30,697 nucleotides of DNA from CAUZRD01 sp963582255. GTDB lineage: Bacteria; Pseudomonadota; Alphaproteobacteria; Rhizobiales; TMED25. Every line of letters starts with the position of its first letter. The first letter of the stretch is position 1. Made by a program: the position numbers and the translations under genes. Positions 24,009 through 30,697 of this stretch are shown one piece after another. Under the pieces are notes generated by a model. It was not told the origin of the DNA. It saw only the letters and a list, made by a program, of their open reading frames with translations, and did no database searches. The stretch covers positions 1-30,697 of the forward strand of contig CAUZRD010000005.1 in assembly GCA_963582255.1 (NCBI GenBank), read 5' to 3'.

Positions 24009-24072
24009 TAATCTAAGCTCGTAAGCTTGGATAGCGACGGGGCATCTTTACAAGCGGACTGACTGGAGCCTA

Positions 24073-24258
24073 ATGAACGAATTTATAGCTGCGCTCGGTC
24101 TTGCTTTAGCGATTGAGGGATGTATCTATGCGGCGTTTCCAGATGCGATGAAAAGGATGCTCGATTCGTTGCGCGAGCAGCCAGTCGGTACCCTCAGAAT
24201 TGGTGGAATCGTTACTTTTGCCTCGGGCGTGCTTATTGTATGGCTTGCAAGAATGTAG
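24073..24258 (+). CDS. DUF2065 family small inner-membrane protein (YjeT-like)
   Basis: Sixty-one residues with two predicted membrane helices: NEFIAALGLALAIEGCIYAAF (2-22) and TLRIGGIVTFASGVLIVWLA (40-59). The PDAMKRMLDSLREQP loop lies between them. This is the DUF2065 pattern (small proteins of unknown function, called YjeT in E. coli). GGAG lies ~7 nt before the ATG. It sits 64 bp after hflC and before a DegP-type protease; DUF2065 genes recur next to hflKC, suggesting a link to the HflKC-FtsH complex. Function is not known. Confidence 0.85.
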   Translation: MNEFIAALGLALAIEGCIYAAFPDAMKRMLDSLREQPVGTLRIGGIVTFASGVLIVWLARM

Positions 24259-24373
24259 AGAACCACGGGATTTCATCCCTTGATGATACATACAAATGCA
24301 CAGGCTTTTTCTGGCTAGAATCGTAACTTATTCAGGCGCATTGAAAGTTCGATGATACTGGGAAAGGCGTATA

Positions 24374-25849
24374 ATGGCATTATCTTGTCTGATCAAAAAT
24401 ACTGTAAAGCCGGGCATTGTGGCAAGCTGTGTCATTGCGTTGACTGTGCTGACCCCCACGCTATTAAAGGCTCCACCGGCGCATGCGCAGCAGCCAAGTT
24501 TTGCCGACCTCGCCGAGGGTCTGATTGATTCTGTGGTCAATATTTCTACCTCGCAAAAAGTTTCTGCACGGCGCAGTGTGCCGATGCCAAACGGGCCAGA
24601 TGGCAGCCCATTTCAGGAATTATTCAAAGATTTCTTTGATGGGAAGCAAGGCCCAAATCGTGCACGGAAGGTAAGTTCTCTAGGCTCGGGTTTTGTGGTT
24701 GATACGGCAGGTGTTATCATCACAAATGCCCATGTCATCAAAGATGCAGATCAGATCCTAGTCAATTTCAGCAATGGCATCACCCTTGAGGCAAAGGTGC
24801 GTGGACGTGATTTAAAAACCGATATTGCGGTTTTGGAAGTTATGCCGGAAGAGGGGCAGACACTGACAGCGGTCCCGATTGGCTCTTCTAATACCTTGCG
24901 TGTGGGTGACTGGGTGATGGCGATTGGCAATCCTTTCGGGCTCGGGGGCACGGTAACTGTGGGCATTGTTTCAGCACGAAACCGTAATATTCACTCCGGT
25001 CCTTATGACGATTACATCCAAACGGATGCGGCTATAAATCGTGGCAATAGCGGTGGGCCGCTGTTTGATGTGAATGGCAATGTGATAGGTATCAATACCG
25101 CTATTATTTCACCGAGCGGGGGCTCAATTGGCATCGGATTTGCTGTGCCGAGTGAAATCGCCTTGCCAGTGATCGCGCAATTGCGTGAATTTGGTGAAAC
25201 TAGGCGCGGGTGGTTTGGGATTAGAATTCAGCAAGTTACCGATGATATTGCTGAAAGTTTGGAGTTGCCGGAAGTCACTGGCGCCCTTGTTTCTGGGGTT
25301 AATCCAGAGGGTCCGGCCGAGACCGCCGGTGTAGAGCCAGGTGATGTGATTCTTGAATTTGATGGGTACAAGGTCAACGAAGTGCGCGAGTTACCCCGTA
25401 TTGTTGCAGATACTCCGATTGGAGAGACCGTAGATGTGAGCGTGTGGAGAAAAGGAGCACGCGTTGAATTAAGAGTCACAGTAGCACGCCTTAATGAAGA
25501 CGAAATGATGGCTGCTCCAGAGGGCGGGGACGAGTTGTTGCCGGTCGCGACAGATTTTCTTGGTATGTCACTTGCTTTGCTGAGCGACAAGTTGCGTGAG
25601 AAATATGAGCTATCTCAGGACTCTGAAGGCATAGTGGTGGTTGGTATTTCAGAAGAGAGCGCCGCTTTTGAAAAGGGTCTTCGAGAGGGTGATCTAATCG
25701 TCGAAGCTGCGCAGAAGAAAATGGGGTCGCTGGAGAAATTTGCCAAGTTAGTTGAAAAAATGAAAAAGGAAGATAGGAAGTCTATTCTTCTACTGGTGAG
25801 GCGGAAAGACGGGAATCTGCGCTATTTGGGACTTCATCTGACAGAGTAA
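24374..25849 (+). CDS. Periplasmic serine protease DegP/DegQ (HtrA family, Do type)
   Basis: HtrA proteases degrade or refold damaged periplasmic proteins. Residues 1-38 are a signal peptide (hydrophobic SCVIALTVLTPTLL, cleavage after PPAHA). The trypsin-like domain carries the triad H120 (ITNAHVIKDA), D150 (LKTDIAVLEV) and S226 (NRGNSGGPLF). Two PDZ domains follow, ~265-360 (GWFGIRIQQVTDDIAESLEL) and ~390-490 (FLGMSLALLSDKLREKYEL). The total of 491 residues is normal for DegP. The protease is next to HflKC and DUF2065, giving an envelope quality-control block. DegP and DegQ cannot be told apart from sequence here, so no symbol is given. Confidence 0.94.
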   Translation: MALSCLIKNTVKPGIVASCVIALTVLTPTLLKAPPAHAQQPSFADLAEGLIDSVVNISTSQKVSARRSVPMPNGPDGSPFQELFKDFFDGKQGPNRARKVSSLGSGFVVDTAGVIITNAHVIKDADQILVNFSNGITLEAKVRGRDLKTDIAVLEVMPEEGQTLTAVPIGSSNTLRVGDWVMAIGNPFGLGGTVTVGIVSARNRNIHSGPYDDYIQTDAAINRGNSGGPLFDVNGNVIGINTAIISPSGGSIGIGFAVPSEIALPVIAQLREFGETRRGWFGIRIQQVTDDIAESLELPEVTGALVSGVNPEGPAETAGVEPGDVILEFDGYKVNEVRELPRIVADTPIGETVDVSVWRKGARVELRVTVARLNEDEMMAAPEGGDELLPVATDFLGMSLALLSDKLREKYELSQDSEGIVVVGISEESAAFEKGLREGDLIVEAAQKKMGSLEKFAKLVEKMKKEDRKSILLLVRRKDGNLRYLGLHLTE

Positions 25850-25854
25850 TTCGG

Positions 25855-25884
25855 CTAGATCATCTAGATAGGTTTTTTAAACCT
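25855..25884 (+). terminator. Candidate terminator of the degP gene (overlaps serB 3' end)
   Basis: CTAGAT-C-ATCTAG (25855-25867) is followed by ATAGG and TTTTTT (25873-25878). A second hairpin AGGTTT-TTT-AAACCT (25870-25884) overlaps it and contains the stop codon of the convergent serB gene. The first hairpin's loop is tight, so a shorter stem is likely in practice. Confidence 0.5.
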
Positions 25885-26782
25885 TTGTTTCATGAATGAA
25901 CTCATTTTCATTATAACCTTGAAAAAATAGCGCTGTGGTAAGGTCGGTGTGCGTAATACACGCATCGGCGTTTTCAGTTAGCTTTTGTTTGGCTTTGTAG
26001 GCTATGCCAATTCCCGCATTTTTGACCAACGCTATATCGTTTGCGCCATCGCCTATCCCAATAGATTGATCAAGTGCGACGCCACGTCGGTTGCAAGCGG
26101 CGCAAAGAAAGCCCAGCTTGGCTTCACGCCCAAGAATCGGCTTTTGGACCTTACCGGTGAGGTTCGTGCCACTAAATATAAGTTGGTTGGCATTAAAATC
26201 GTCAAAGCCAGCCCGCTGTGCGATACGGCTGGCGCAGAATGTAAACCCTCCGGAAACCAACATGGTATAAGCGCCGTGATGACGCATGGTGGCAAGAAGA
26301 GTTTTGGCGCCCAAGTTTAGATGGATGCGCTCACTCATAACCTGGTTAATGGCATTCTCACTCATACCCTTTAGCAGCCGGACACGTTCAATTAGCGCGA
26401 TATCAAAATCTAATGCACCCGCCATCGCGCGTTCGGTGATATTAGAGACTTGGTCACGGACCCCAGCAAAATCAGCGATCTCATCGATGCATTCTTGACC
26501 GATGATAGTAGAATCCATATCCGAAACAAGAACTGATTTCCGCCTATTCTTGTCTGCCTGGAGTGCCCAATCGATGCTAAATTCTGTAAGATGCGTCGCG
26601 AGTTTGTCTCGCGTGTTGGGCAATGTTGCTAGATCGCATTGAGTGAAGAGGAGGTCACAGGCACGACCTTTGGAAAGCCAGTTTGGGGCTGACGACTTTC
26701 CAAAGAGATTGCAAGCTGCAGTTATTGCATCGTTGGGAAGTTTGTGATCTTCCGGAGCAACAAGAGTGAGTATGAAGTTCAT
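25877..26782 (-). CDS. serB: Phosphoserine phosphatase SerB
   Basis: SerB dephosphorylates O-phosphoserine, the last step of serine synthesis. With ATG at 26782 it has 301 residues: an N-terminal ACT-like region (~1-75), then a HAD-phosphatase domain. HAD motif I is VSDMDSTIIGQECIDEIA (nucleophile D88, acid/base D90), motif II MLVSGGF (S177), motif III K222 in REAKLGF, and motif IV GIGDGANDIALVKNAGIGIAYKAK (~242-265). A TTG at 26803 would add 7 residues but overlaps the divergent miaA start. No clear ribosome site is visible. Confidence 0.96.
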   Translation of the reverse strand: MNFILTLVAPEDHKLPNDAITAACNLFGKSSAPNWLSKGRACDLLFTQCDLATLPNTRDKLATHLTEFSIDWALQADKNRRKSVLVSDMDSTIIGQECIDEIADFAGVRDQVSNITERAMAGALDFDIALIERVRLLKGMSENAINQVMSERIHLNLGAKTLLATMRHHGAYTMLVSGGFTFCASRIAQRAGFDDFNANQLIFSGTNLTGKVQKPILGREAKLGFLCAACNRRGVALDQSIGIGDGANDIALVKNAGIGIAYKAKQKLTENADACITHTDLTTALFFQGYNENEFIHETKV

Positions 26783-26802
26783 TTCAAATTTGCAATGGTA
26801 CA

Positions 26803-27738
26803 ATGATTAAAAAATCCAGGTTACACCCAGTGTCGGTGCTTATTGCAGGAGCGACGGGTAGCGGCAAGTCAGCCTTAGCGCTCGAGCTTGCCTTGAACGC
26901 TAACGGAACCATCATCAATGCCGATGCCATGCAGGTGTACGGTGAACTGCGTGTTCTGTCAGCGCGCCCGAACCGGGTGGATGAAGCTGCTGTGCCACAT
27001 CGACTTTATGGCATGGCTTGCGGTAGTGATGCGTGGTCGGCTGGCGGATGGTGTAAGCATGCGTACCGTGAAAGCTGTAAGGCACACGTTGAGGGTCGTT
27101 GTGCCATTTTTGTTGGAGGCACAGGACTTTATTTTGAAGCGCTCCTTGGTGGACTTGCCGATATTCCGGAGATACCAAGTGATATCCGGGCAAAGTGGCG
27201 AACACTTCTTGAAGAGAATGGACTTGATTCTTTGCGCCGTGAACTCAAATCGAAGGACCCAGATCTCCCGCCTGATTTTAAGAACGATCGTCAGAGGGTC
27301 TTGCGCGCTCTGGAAGTTCTGGATGCGACGGGACATCCACTTTCCTGGTGGCACGGACGATCTGTGAGAGTGCCCTCACTAGAAGGTAGTGTAATTAAGC
27401 TTGTGGTGGCACCGCCGCGCCGCCTGTTGCATGAGAAGATTGAAGCGCGGGCATGGGCGATGATTGACAATGGTGCAATTGAAGAGGTGCGCAAGCTCAT
27501 CAGTCTGAAGTATGACGACCAGCTTCCGATCATGAAGGCGATTGGGGTACGTGAACTGCGCGCAGTACTGGATCACGAGTTATCCATTGATGAGGCGTTG
27601 GAGCGAATTTGCACACAAACTCGCCGTTATGCAAAACGGCAAATAACTTGGTCGCGCGGGCGCATGACAGATTGGCATTGGGTTGCCTCACCTGAAGAAG
27701 GGCTAGAGCATGCTCGTCGACATTTATCCTCTTGTTAG
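26803..27738 (+). CDS. miaA: tRNA dimethylallyltransferase MiaA
   Basis: MiaA adds a dimethylallyl group to N6 of A37 in tRNAs that read codons starting with U. The 311 residues show the P-loop GATGSGKS (16-23), NADAMQVYGELRVLSARP (39-56; D41 is the catalytic Asp), VGGTGLYFEALLGGLADIPEIP and the PDFKNDRQRVLRALEVLDATG segment. The C-terminal end carries IMKAIGVREL and CTQTRRYAKRQITWSR, the region that contacts the anticodon. It reads divergently from serB with 20 bp between the starts, so their promoters must overlap coding sequence or each other. No strong ribosome site precedes the ATG. Confidence 0.96.
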   Translation: MIKKSRLHPVSVLIAGATGSGKSALALELALNANGTIINADAMQVYGELRVLSARPNRVDEAAVPHRLYGMACGSDAWSAGGWCKHAYRESCKAHVEGRCAIFVGGTGLYFEALLGGLADIPEIPSDIRAKWRTLLEENGLDSLRRELKSKDPDLPPDFKNDRQRVLRALEVLDATGHPLSWWHGRSVRVPSLEGSVIKLVVAPPRRLLHEKIEARAWAMIDNGAIEEVRKLISLKYDDQLPIMKAIGVRELRAVLDHELSIDEALERICTQTRRYAKRQITWSRGRMTDWHWVASPEEGLEHARRHLSSC

Positions 27739-27746
27739 AGACGACT

Positions 27747-27855
27747 CTATGCATCTCTGGAGCCCTGCACCCCCTTAGCTCGCAGCTTGGCGTGGCGCTT
27801 TCGTTTTAAAGCTTCCTTATATGTAGAGCATCGATAGCATAGTATGTTAGTTCAT
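27747..27855 (-). pseudogene. Possible frame-disrupted 35-codon gene for a small CxxC basic protein
   Basis: On the minus strand a frame from 27851 to 27747 reads TNILCYRCSTYKEALKRKRH, then AKLRAKGVQGSRDA-stop. It has a CxxC pair and a strongly basic helix-like tail. It has no start codon of its own. An ATG at 27855, preceded by AAGG, sits one base out of frame, so removing one base (ATGAACT to ATGACT) would give a 35-residue protein. This may be a decayed small gene, a sequencing error, or chance. No family is recognised. Confidence 0.3.
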
Positions 27856-27947
27856 CTGGGTGCCTTGTATTTCCATCCAATTTTTTCAGTATAGATATGT
27901 TCTTTTTAAAAATTTAAGGTCGAGCTTGCTGGAAGCAGGGATAATTT

Positions 27948-29000
27948 GTGGATTTAACACTTAAAGAATTCGGGTGGAAGGCGCATTTCCAGCAACAACT
28001 TGCTGGTGATGATCATTTGAATTCTCGCGTTGCGCGGGTGATGAGAGTGCACCGTGAATCGATAGATATATCTGGGCCGAAAATAAAAATCCGAATCCCC
28101 CCATTCGTAGGTAACAACTCCGATGAAGAGGATATTTCAACTGTCGGTGATTGGCTGGTGCTTGATGAAGATTGTACCCGGGCAGTTCGTAGACTTAAGC
28201 GTTATAGCCTATTCAAGCGCTTGGCGGCTGGCAAAGGACGACGACTTCAGCTGATCGCCGCCAATGTGGATACGGCTTTCATTGTTTCGTCGTGCAATCT
28301 TGATTTTAATATTGCGCGCATTGAGCGTTTTTTGTCCCTGACCAAGGAAGCTCAGGTCATGCCAGTTGTGGTGTTGACGAAGGCCGATCTTGCAGTTGAC
28401 CCAGCTTTCTATGCGGAGCAGGTAAAAGTGGCTATGCCGGGGGTTTTAGTCGAAGTACTTAATGCTCTGGTAGCAAAGGAGGTTGAAAAACTTCGACCAT
28501 GGTGTGAGAGAGGCGATACGGTCGCGATGCTTGGGATGTCGGGGGTTGGTAAGTCTACCCTGCTGAACACTCTTGCAGGCTATGAAGTCCAAAAAACGCA
28601 AAGTGTACGCGAAATTGATGCGCGTGGACGTCATACTACGTCAGCCCGCTCAATCCATCGACTGGACACTGGCGGTTTGCTGATCGACATGCCTGGAATG
28701 AGGGAAATTCAGTTGATTGATGCCGAGCAGGGAATCGACGATGTCTATGCGTATATTAGCGTGATTGCTGAGAATTGCCGTTTTTCTGATTGTCGACATG
28801 GGAGCGAGCCAGGGTGTGCGGTGAGTAAGGCCATTGAAGAGGGAAAGATTGATGTCGATCAGCTCGATCGTTTCTATAAACTTTTGCATGAGACTGGACG
28901 TAATAAAGAGGCACTTGCCGAGCGTCATCATCGCTCACGTGTGTTTGGTAAAATGATCAAACAGCCTACGTCGAAGCGGCAAAATATCGGGGAAGACTAG
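27948..29000 (+). CDS. rsgA: Ribosome small subunit GTPase RsgA (YjeQ/YloQ)
   Basis: RsgA is a circularly permuted GTPase that checks late assembly of the 30S subunit. In 350 residues the order is an OB-fold N-terminal domain (~25-90), then the G domain with G4 before G1. It shows G4 TKAD (144-147), G1/P-loop GMSGVGKST (196-204), G2-region RHTTSARSIHRL and G3 DMPG (247-250). The C-terminal zinc knuckle has C277, C282, H284 and C290 (ENCRFSDCRHGSEPGC). The permuted order is diagnostic. The start is GTG with CAGGG upstream. No terminator separates it from the ilvB leader, but a new promoter seems to start there. Confidence 0.96.
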   Translation: MDLTLKEFGWKAHFQQQLAGDDHLNSRVARVMRVHRESIDISGPKIKIRIPPFVGNNSDEEDISTVGDWLVLDEDCTRAVRRLKRYSLFKRLAAGKGRRLQLIAANVDTAFIVSSCNLDFNIARIERFLSLTKEAQVMPVVVLTKADLAVDPAFYAEQVKVAMPGVLVEVLNALVAKEVEKLRPWCERGDTVAMLGMSGVGKSTLLNTLAGYEVQKTQSVREIDARGRHTTSARSIHRLDTGGLLIDMPGMREIQLIDAEQGIDDVYAYISVIAENCRFSDCRHGSEPGCAVSKAIEEGKIDVDQLDRFYKLLHETGRNKEALAERHHRSRVFGKMIKQPTSKRQNIGED

Positions 29001-29032
29001 GCGTTAAATAAGCGGTTGCACTCAAGAGAGTA

Positions 29033-29061
29033 TTGACCGTCTTGCTGCGGTGCACTAGGTT
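29033..29061 (+). promoter_or_regulatory. Predicted promoter of the ilvB leader
   Basis: A good -35 TTGACC (29033-29038) lies 17 bp from a -10-like TAGGTT (29056-29061). Transcription would start near 29068 and cover the leader peptide and attenuator. The -10 match is weak. Confidence 0.45.
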
Positions 29062-29092
29062 TATTGTTAGCAGTTAAGTAACGAGAAGAAAA

Positions 29093-29134
29093 ATGTACGG
29101 TATTTACCTAGTAGTAGCTGAACGTGCTGCCTGA
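29093..29134 (+). CDS. ilvB leader peptide (branched-chain amino-acid attenuation)
   Basis: A 13-residue frame, MYGIYLVVAERAA, follows a purine-rich GAGAAG and lies ~30 nt before a strong intrinsic terminator. It has Ile-Tyr-Leu-Val-Val in a row, the three products of the pathway that acetohydroxy acid synthase starts. This is the classic arrangement in which ribosome stalling at scarce Ile, Leu or Val codons prevents terminator formation. The peptide has no other likely role. Confidence 0.85.
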   Translation: MYGIYLVVAERAA

Positions 29135-29191
29135 TGGCTTCATAGCGGTCACACTGGGTAGTGCGTAAAACGGGGCTTCGGCCCCTTTTTT
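29122..29191 (+). promoter_or_regulatory. Attenuator of ilvB: leader helix plus intrinsic terminator
   Basis: GGGGC-TTCG-GCCCC followed by six T (29172-29191) is a strong terminator ~95 nt before ilvB. Directly before it, 29122-29131 (ACGTGCTGCC) can pair with 29157-29166 (GGTAGTGCGT) over 10 bp with three G-U pairs; this helix overlaps the end of the leader peptide. A smaller CACT-GGGT-AGTG fold (29152-29163) competes with it. A ribosome stalled on the Val codons (29111-29116) would cover the first arm. A clear anti-terminator partner for GGGGC is less obvious (GGCTTC at 29136-29141 is a weak candidate). Confidence 0.8.
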
Positions 29192-29286
29192 ATTGTCTAG
29201 AATTTGTGAACTGAATTGTGCAGGTTGAAAATGTGGATAGGAATTCAAGCCCAAAACGGCCTCAATCCAAACCGATGGGGGGCACG

Positions 29287-30697
29287 ATGACTGTGTCTCG
29301 GAAAACAACTGATCCTCGACGAATGACTGGTGCAGAAATAATTATCACTGCGCTTGCCGATCATGGCGTGGGTTCTGTGTTTGGCTATCCTGGCGGTGCG
29401 GTTCTACCGATTTATGATGAGCTGTTCCGGCAGGATAAAGTGAGCCATGTGCTTGTACGCCATGAACAGGGAGCCGCGCATGCGGCAGAAGGATTTGCCC
29501 GTTCATCCGGAAAACCCGGCGTTTTTATTGTCACATCGGGGCCGGGGGCTACTAATGCGGTGACTGGGCTTACCGATGCGCTCATGGATTCTATTCCTAT
29601 CATCTGCATCTCCGGCCAAGTGCCAACTCATCTTATTGGCAATGATGCATTCCAGGAGTGCGATACAGTTGGTATCACTCGACCGTGCACCAAGCACAAT
29701 TGGCTAGTGCGTGATGTGGAAGATCTTGCTCGTGTTATGCATGAAGCATTCTACGTGGCAACGACGGGGCGTCCGGGACCAGTAGTCATTGATGTTCCGA
29801 AGGATGTGCAGTTTGCGACGGGTAGTTATGTGGGCCCAGGAGATATACGCCATAAGACTTATAACCCCCGGATGAAGGGTGACGAGACGGCAATTGAACG
29901 TGCCGTTGAACTGATAGCAAATGCCAAGAAACCTATTTTTTACACTGGCGGAGGCGTGATCAATTCTGGCCGCGATGCCTGCGATAGGTTGTGCGAATTT
30001 GTCCGCGCGACTGGCTATCCGATTACGTCAACTTTGATGGGCCTTGGAGCCTATCCTGCATCTGACCCGCAGTGGCTTGGCATGCTGGGTATGCATGGAA
30101 CTTATGAGTCCAATCTAGCGATGCATGATTGTGACGTGATGATTTGTATCGGCGCTAGATTTGATGACCGTATCACCGGGAAAACCGATGAGTTTTCACC
30201 TGGATCAGTGAAGATACACGTTGATATTGATCCATCGTCTATTAATAAGAATGTCGCTGTTGATATGCCAATTGTTGGTGACTGCGGGTTGGTTTTGAAC
30301 GATATGTTGGCTCAGTGGAAGGCTAAAAAGTATATTTCCAACAAGGTAGCGCTTGGTGAATGGTGGGCAGAGATTGAAGGATGGAGGGGGCGTGATTGCC
30401 TTGCTTATAAGAAACTACCTGATGTTATCATGCCGCAATTCGCGTTGGAGCGTTTGTTTGAGCTGACCAAGGAACATGACACCTATATTACAACCGAAGT
30501 CGGGCAGCATCAGATGTGGGCAGCTCAGTTTTATAGGTTCGAGGAGCCAAACCGATGGATGACAAGTGGTGGTCTTGGCACAATGGGGTATGGTTTTCCT
30601 GCCGCAAATGGTGTTCAGGTCGCCCATCCCGATGCGCTGGTGATTGATATTGCTGGAGATGCTTCAATCCTGATGAATATCCAGGAATTATCGACCG
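29287..30697 (+). CDS. ilvB: Acetolactate (acetohydroxy acid) synthase large subunit, 3' truncated by window
   Basis: The catalytic subunit of the first common enzyme of isoleucine, leucine and valine synthesis, using thiamine diphosphate, Mg2+ and FAD. About 470 codons are visible. They show the Pyr domain with catalytic E60 (VLVRHEQGAAHAAEGFAR), TSGPGATNAVTGLTDALMDS, FQECDTVGITRPCTKHN, and the FAD-binding middle domain (MLGMHGTYESNLAMHDCD, GARFDDRITGK). The TPP domain then begins (TTEVGQHQMWAAQFY; GDASILMNIQEL). I choose the ATG at 29287 because GGGGGG lies 5-9 nt upstream. ATG 29275 and GTGs at 29233 and 29218 are in frame. A regulatory subunit gene (ilvN/ilvH) would be expected beyond the window. 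Confidence 0.97.
   Translation, partial: MTVSRKTTDPRRMTGAEIIITALADHGVGSVFGYPGGAVLPIYDELFRQDKVSHVLVRHEQGAAHAAEGFARSSGKPGVFIVTSGPGATNAVTGLTDALMDSIPIICISGQVPTHLIGNDAFQECDTVGITRPCTKHNWLVRDVEDLARVMHEAFYVATTGRPGPVVIDVPKDVQFATGSYVGPGDIRHKTYNPRMKGDETAIERAVELIANAKKPIFYTGGGVINSGRDACDRLCEFVRATGYPITSTLMGLGAYPASDPQWLGMLGMHGTYESNLAMHDCDVMICIGARFDDRITGKTDEFSPGSVKIHVDIDPSSINKNVAVDMPIVGDCGLVLNDMLAQWKAKKYISNKVALGEWWAEIEGWRGRDCLAYKKLPDVIMPQFALERLFELTKEHDTYITTEVGQHQMWAAQFYRFEEPNRWMTSGGLGTMGYGFPAANGVQVAHPDALVIDIAGDASILMNIQELST

Noticed and set aside
1..30697. Mobile elements, phage genes, CRISPR arrays, toxin-antitoxin or defence systems, tRNA or rRNA genes
   Set aside because: No transposase, integrase, cas, restriction or toxin-like protein, no regular repeat-spacer array and no tRNA cloverleaf was seen. 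The ribbon-helix-helix gene has no toxin partner: its neighbours are fumC and a gene-free gap before the ClC gene.

Overview
The window is chromosomal DNA of an alphaproteobacterium with moderate GC content. Three things point there. The gene order ftsQ-ftsA-ftsZ-lpxC-bamD-recN-ligA is typical of the class. The tmRNA gene is circularly permuted (two-piece), with the alphaproteobacterial T-loop variant. SspB is the alphaproteobacterial type. The genus cannot be fixed from sequence alone; a marine Rhodospirillales/SAR116-like lineage is possible but only inferred. I see no mobile elements, CRISPR arrays, rRNA or tRNA genes. Almost everything is core housekeeping content.

Layout. 1-9816 (+): end of the division and cell-wall cluster (ftsQ fragment, ftsA, ftsZ), lipid A synthesis (lpxC), outer-membrane assembly (bamD), then DNA repair (recN, ligA). 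9987-11804 (-): an M24B aminopeptidase P, divergent from a small DUF1127 protein (+). 12416-17390 (-): prmA and a UvrD/PcrA helicase overlapping by 4 nt, and a ClC-family chloride protein with one CBS motif. 17611-19246 (-): fumC followed by a small ribbon-helix-helix protein. 19372-20445 (-): permuted ssrA (tmRNA) and, just downstream, sspB, whose product delivers tmRNA-tagged proteins to ClpXP. 20538-25849 (+): thyA-folA (4-nt overlap), hflK-hflC, a DUF2065 membrane peptide and a periplasmic DegP/HtrA protease. 25877-26782 (-): serB, 20 bp from the divergent miaA (+). 27948-29000 (+): rsgA. 29033-30697 (+): ilvB, cut by the window end and preceded by a classic attenuation leader.

How the genes work together. 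There are three functional themes: division and envelope biogenesis (FtsQAZ, LpxC, BamD), DNA repair (RecN, LigA, UvrD), and protein quality control (tmRNA, SspB, HflKC, DegP). Housekeeping metabolism and translation genes fill the rest (FumC, ThyA, FolA, SerB, IlvB, MiaA, PrmA, RsgA).

The most informative non-coding signals are as follows. The permuted tmRNA encodes the tag ANDNYAPEAMAA. The ilvB leader encodes MYGIYLVVAERAA ahead of a GGGGC-TTCG-GCCCC-T6 terminator. A LexA-like GTTC-N7-GTTT box overlaps a predicted -35 in front of recN. A perfect 17-bp palindrome lies upstream of the DUF1127 gene. A frame-broken 35-codon CxxC reading frame lies between miaA and rsgA. I found no clearly new multi-gene system.
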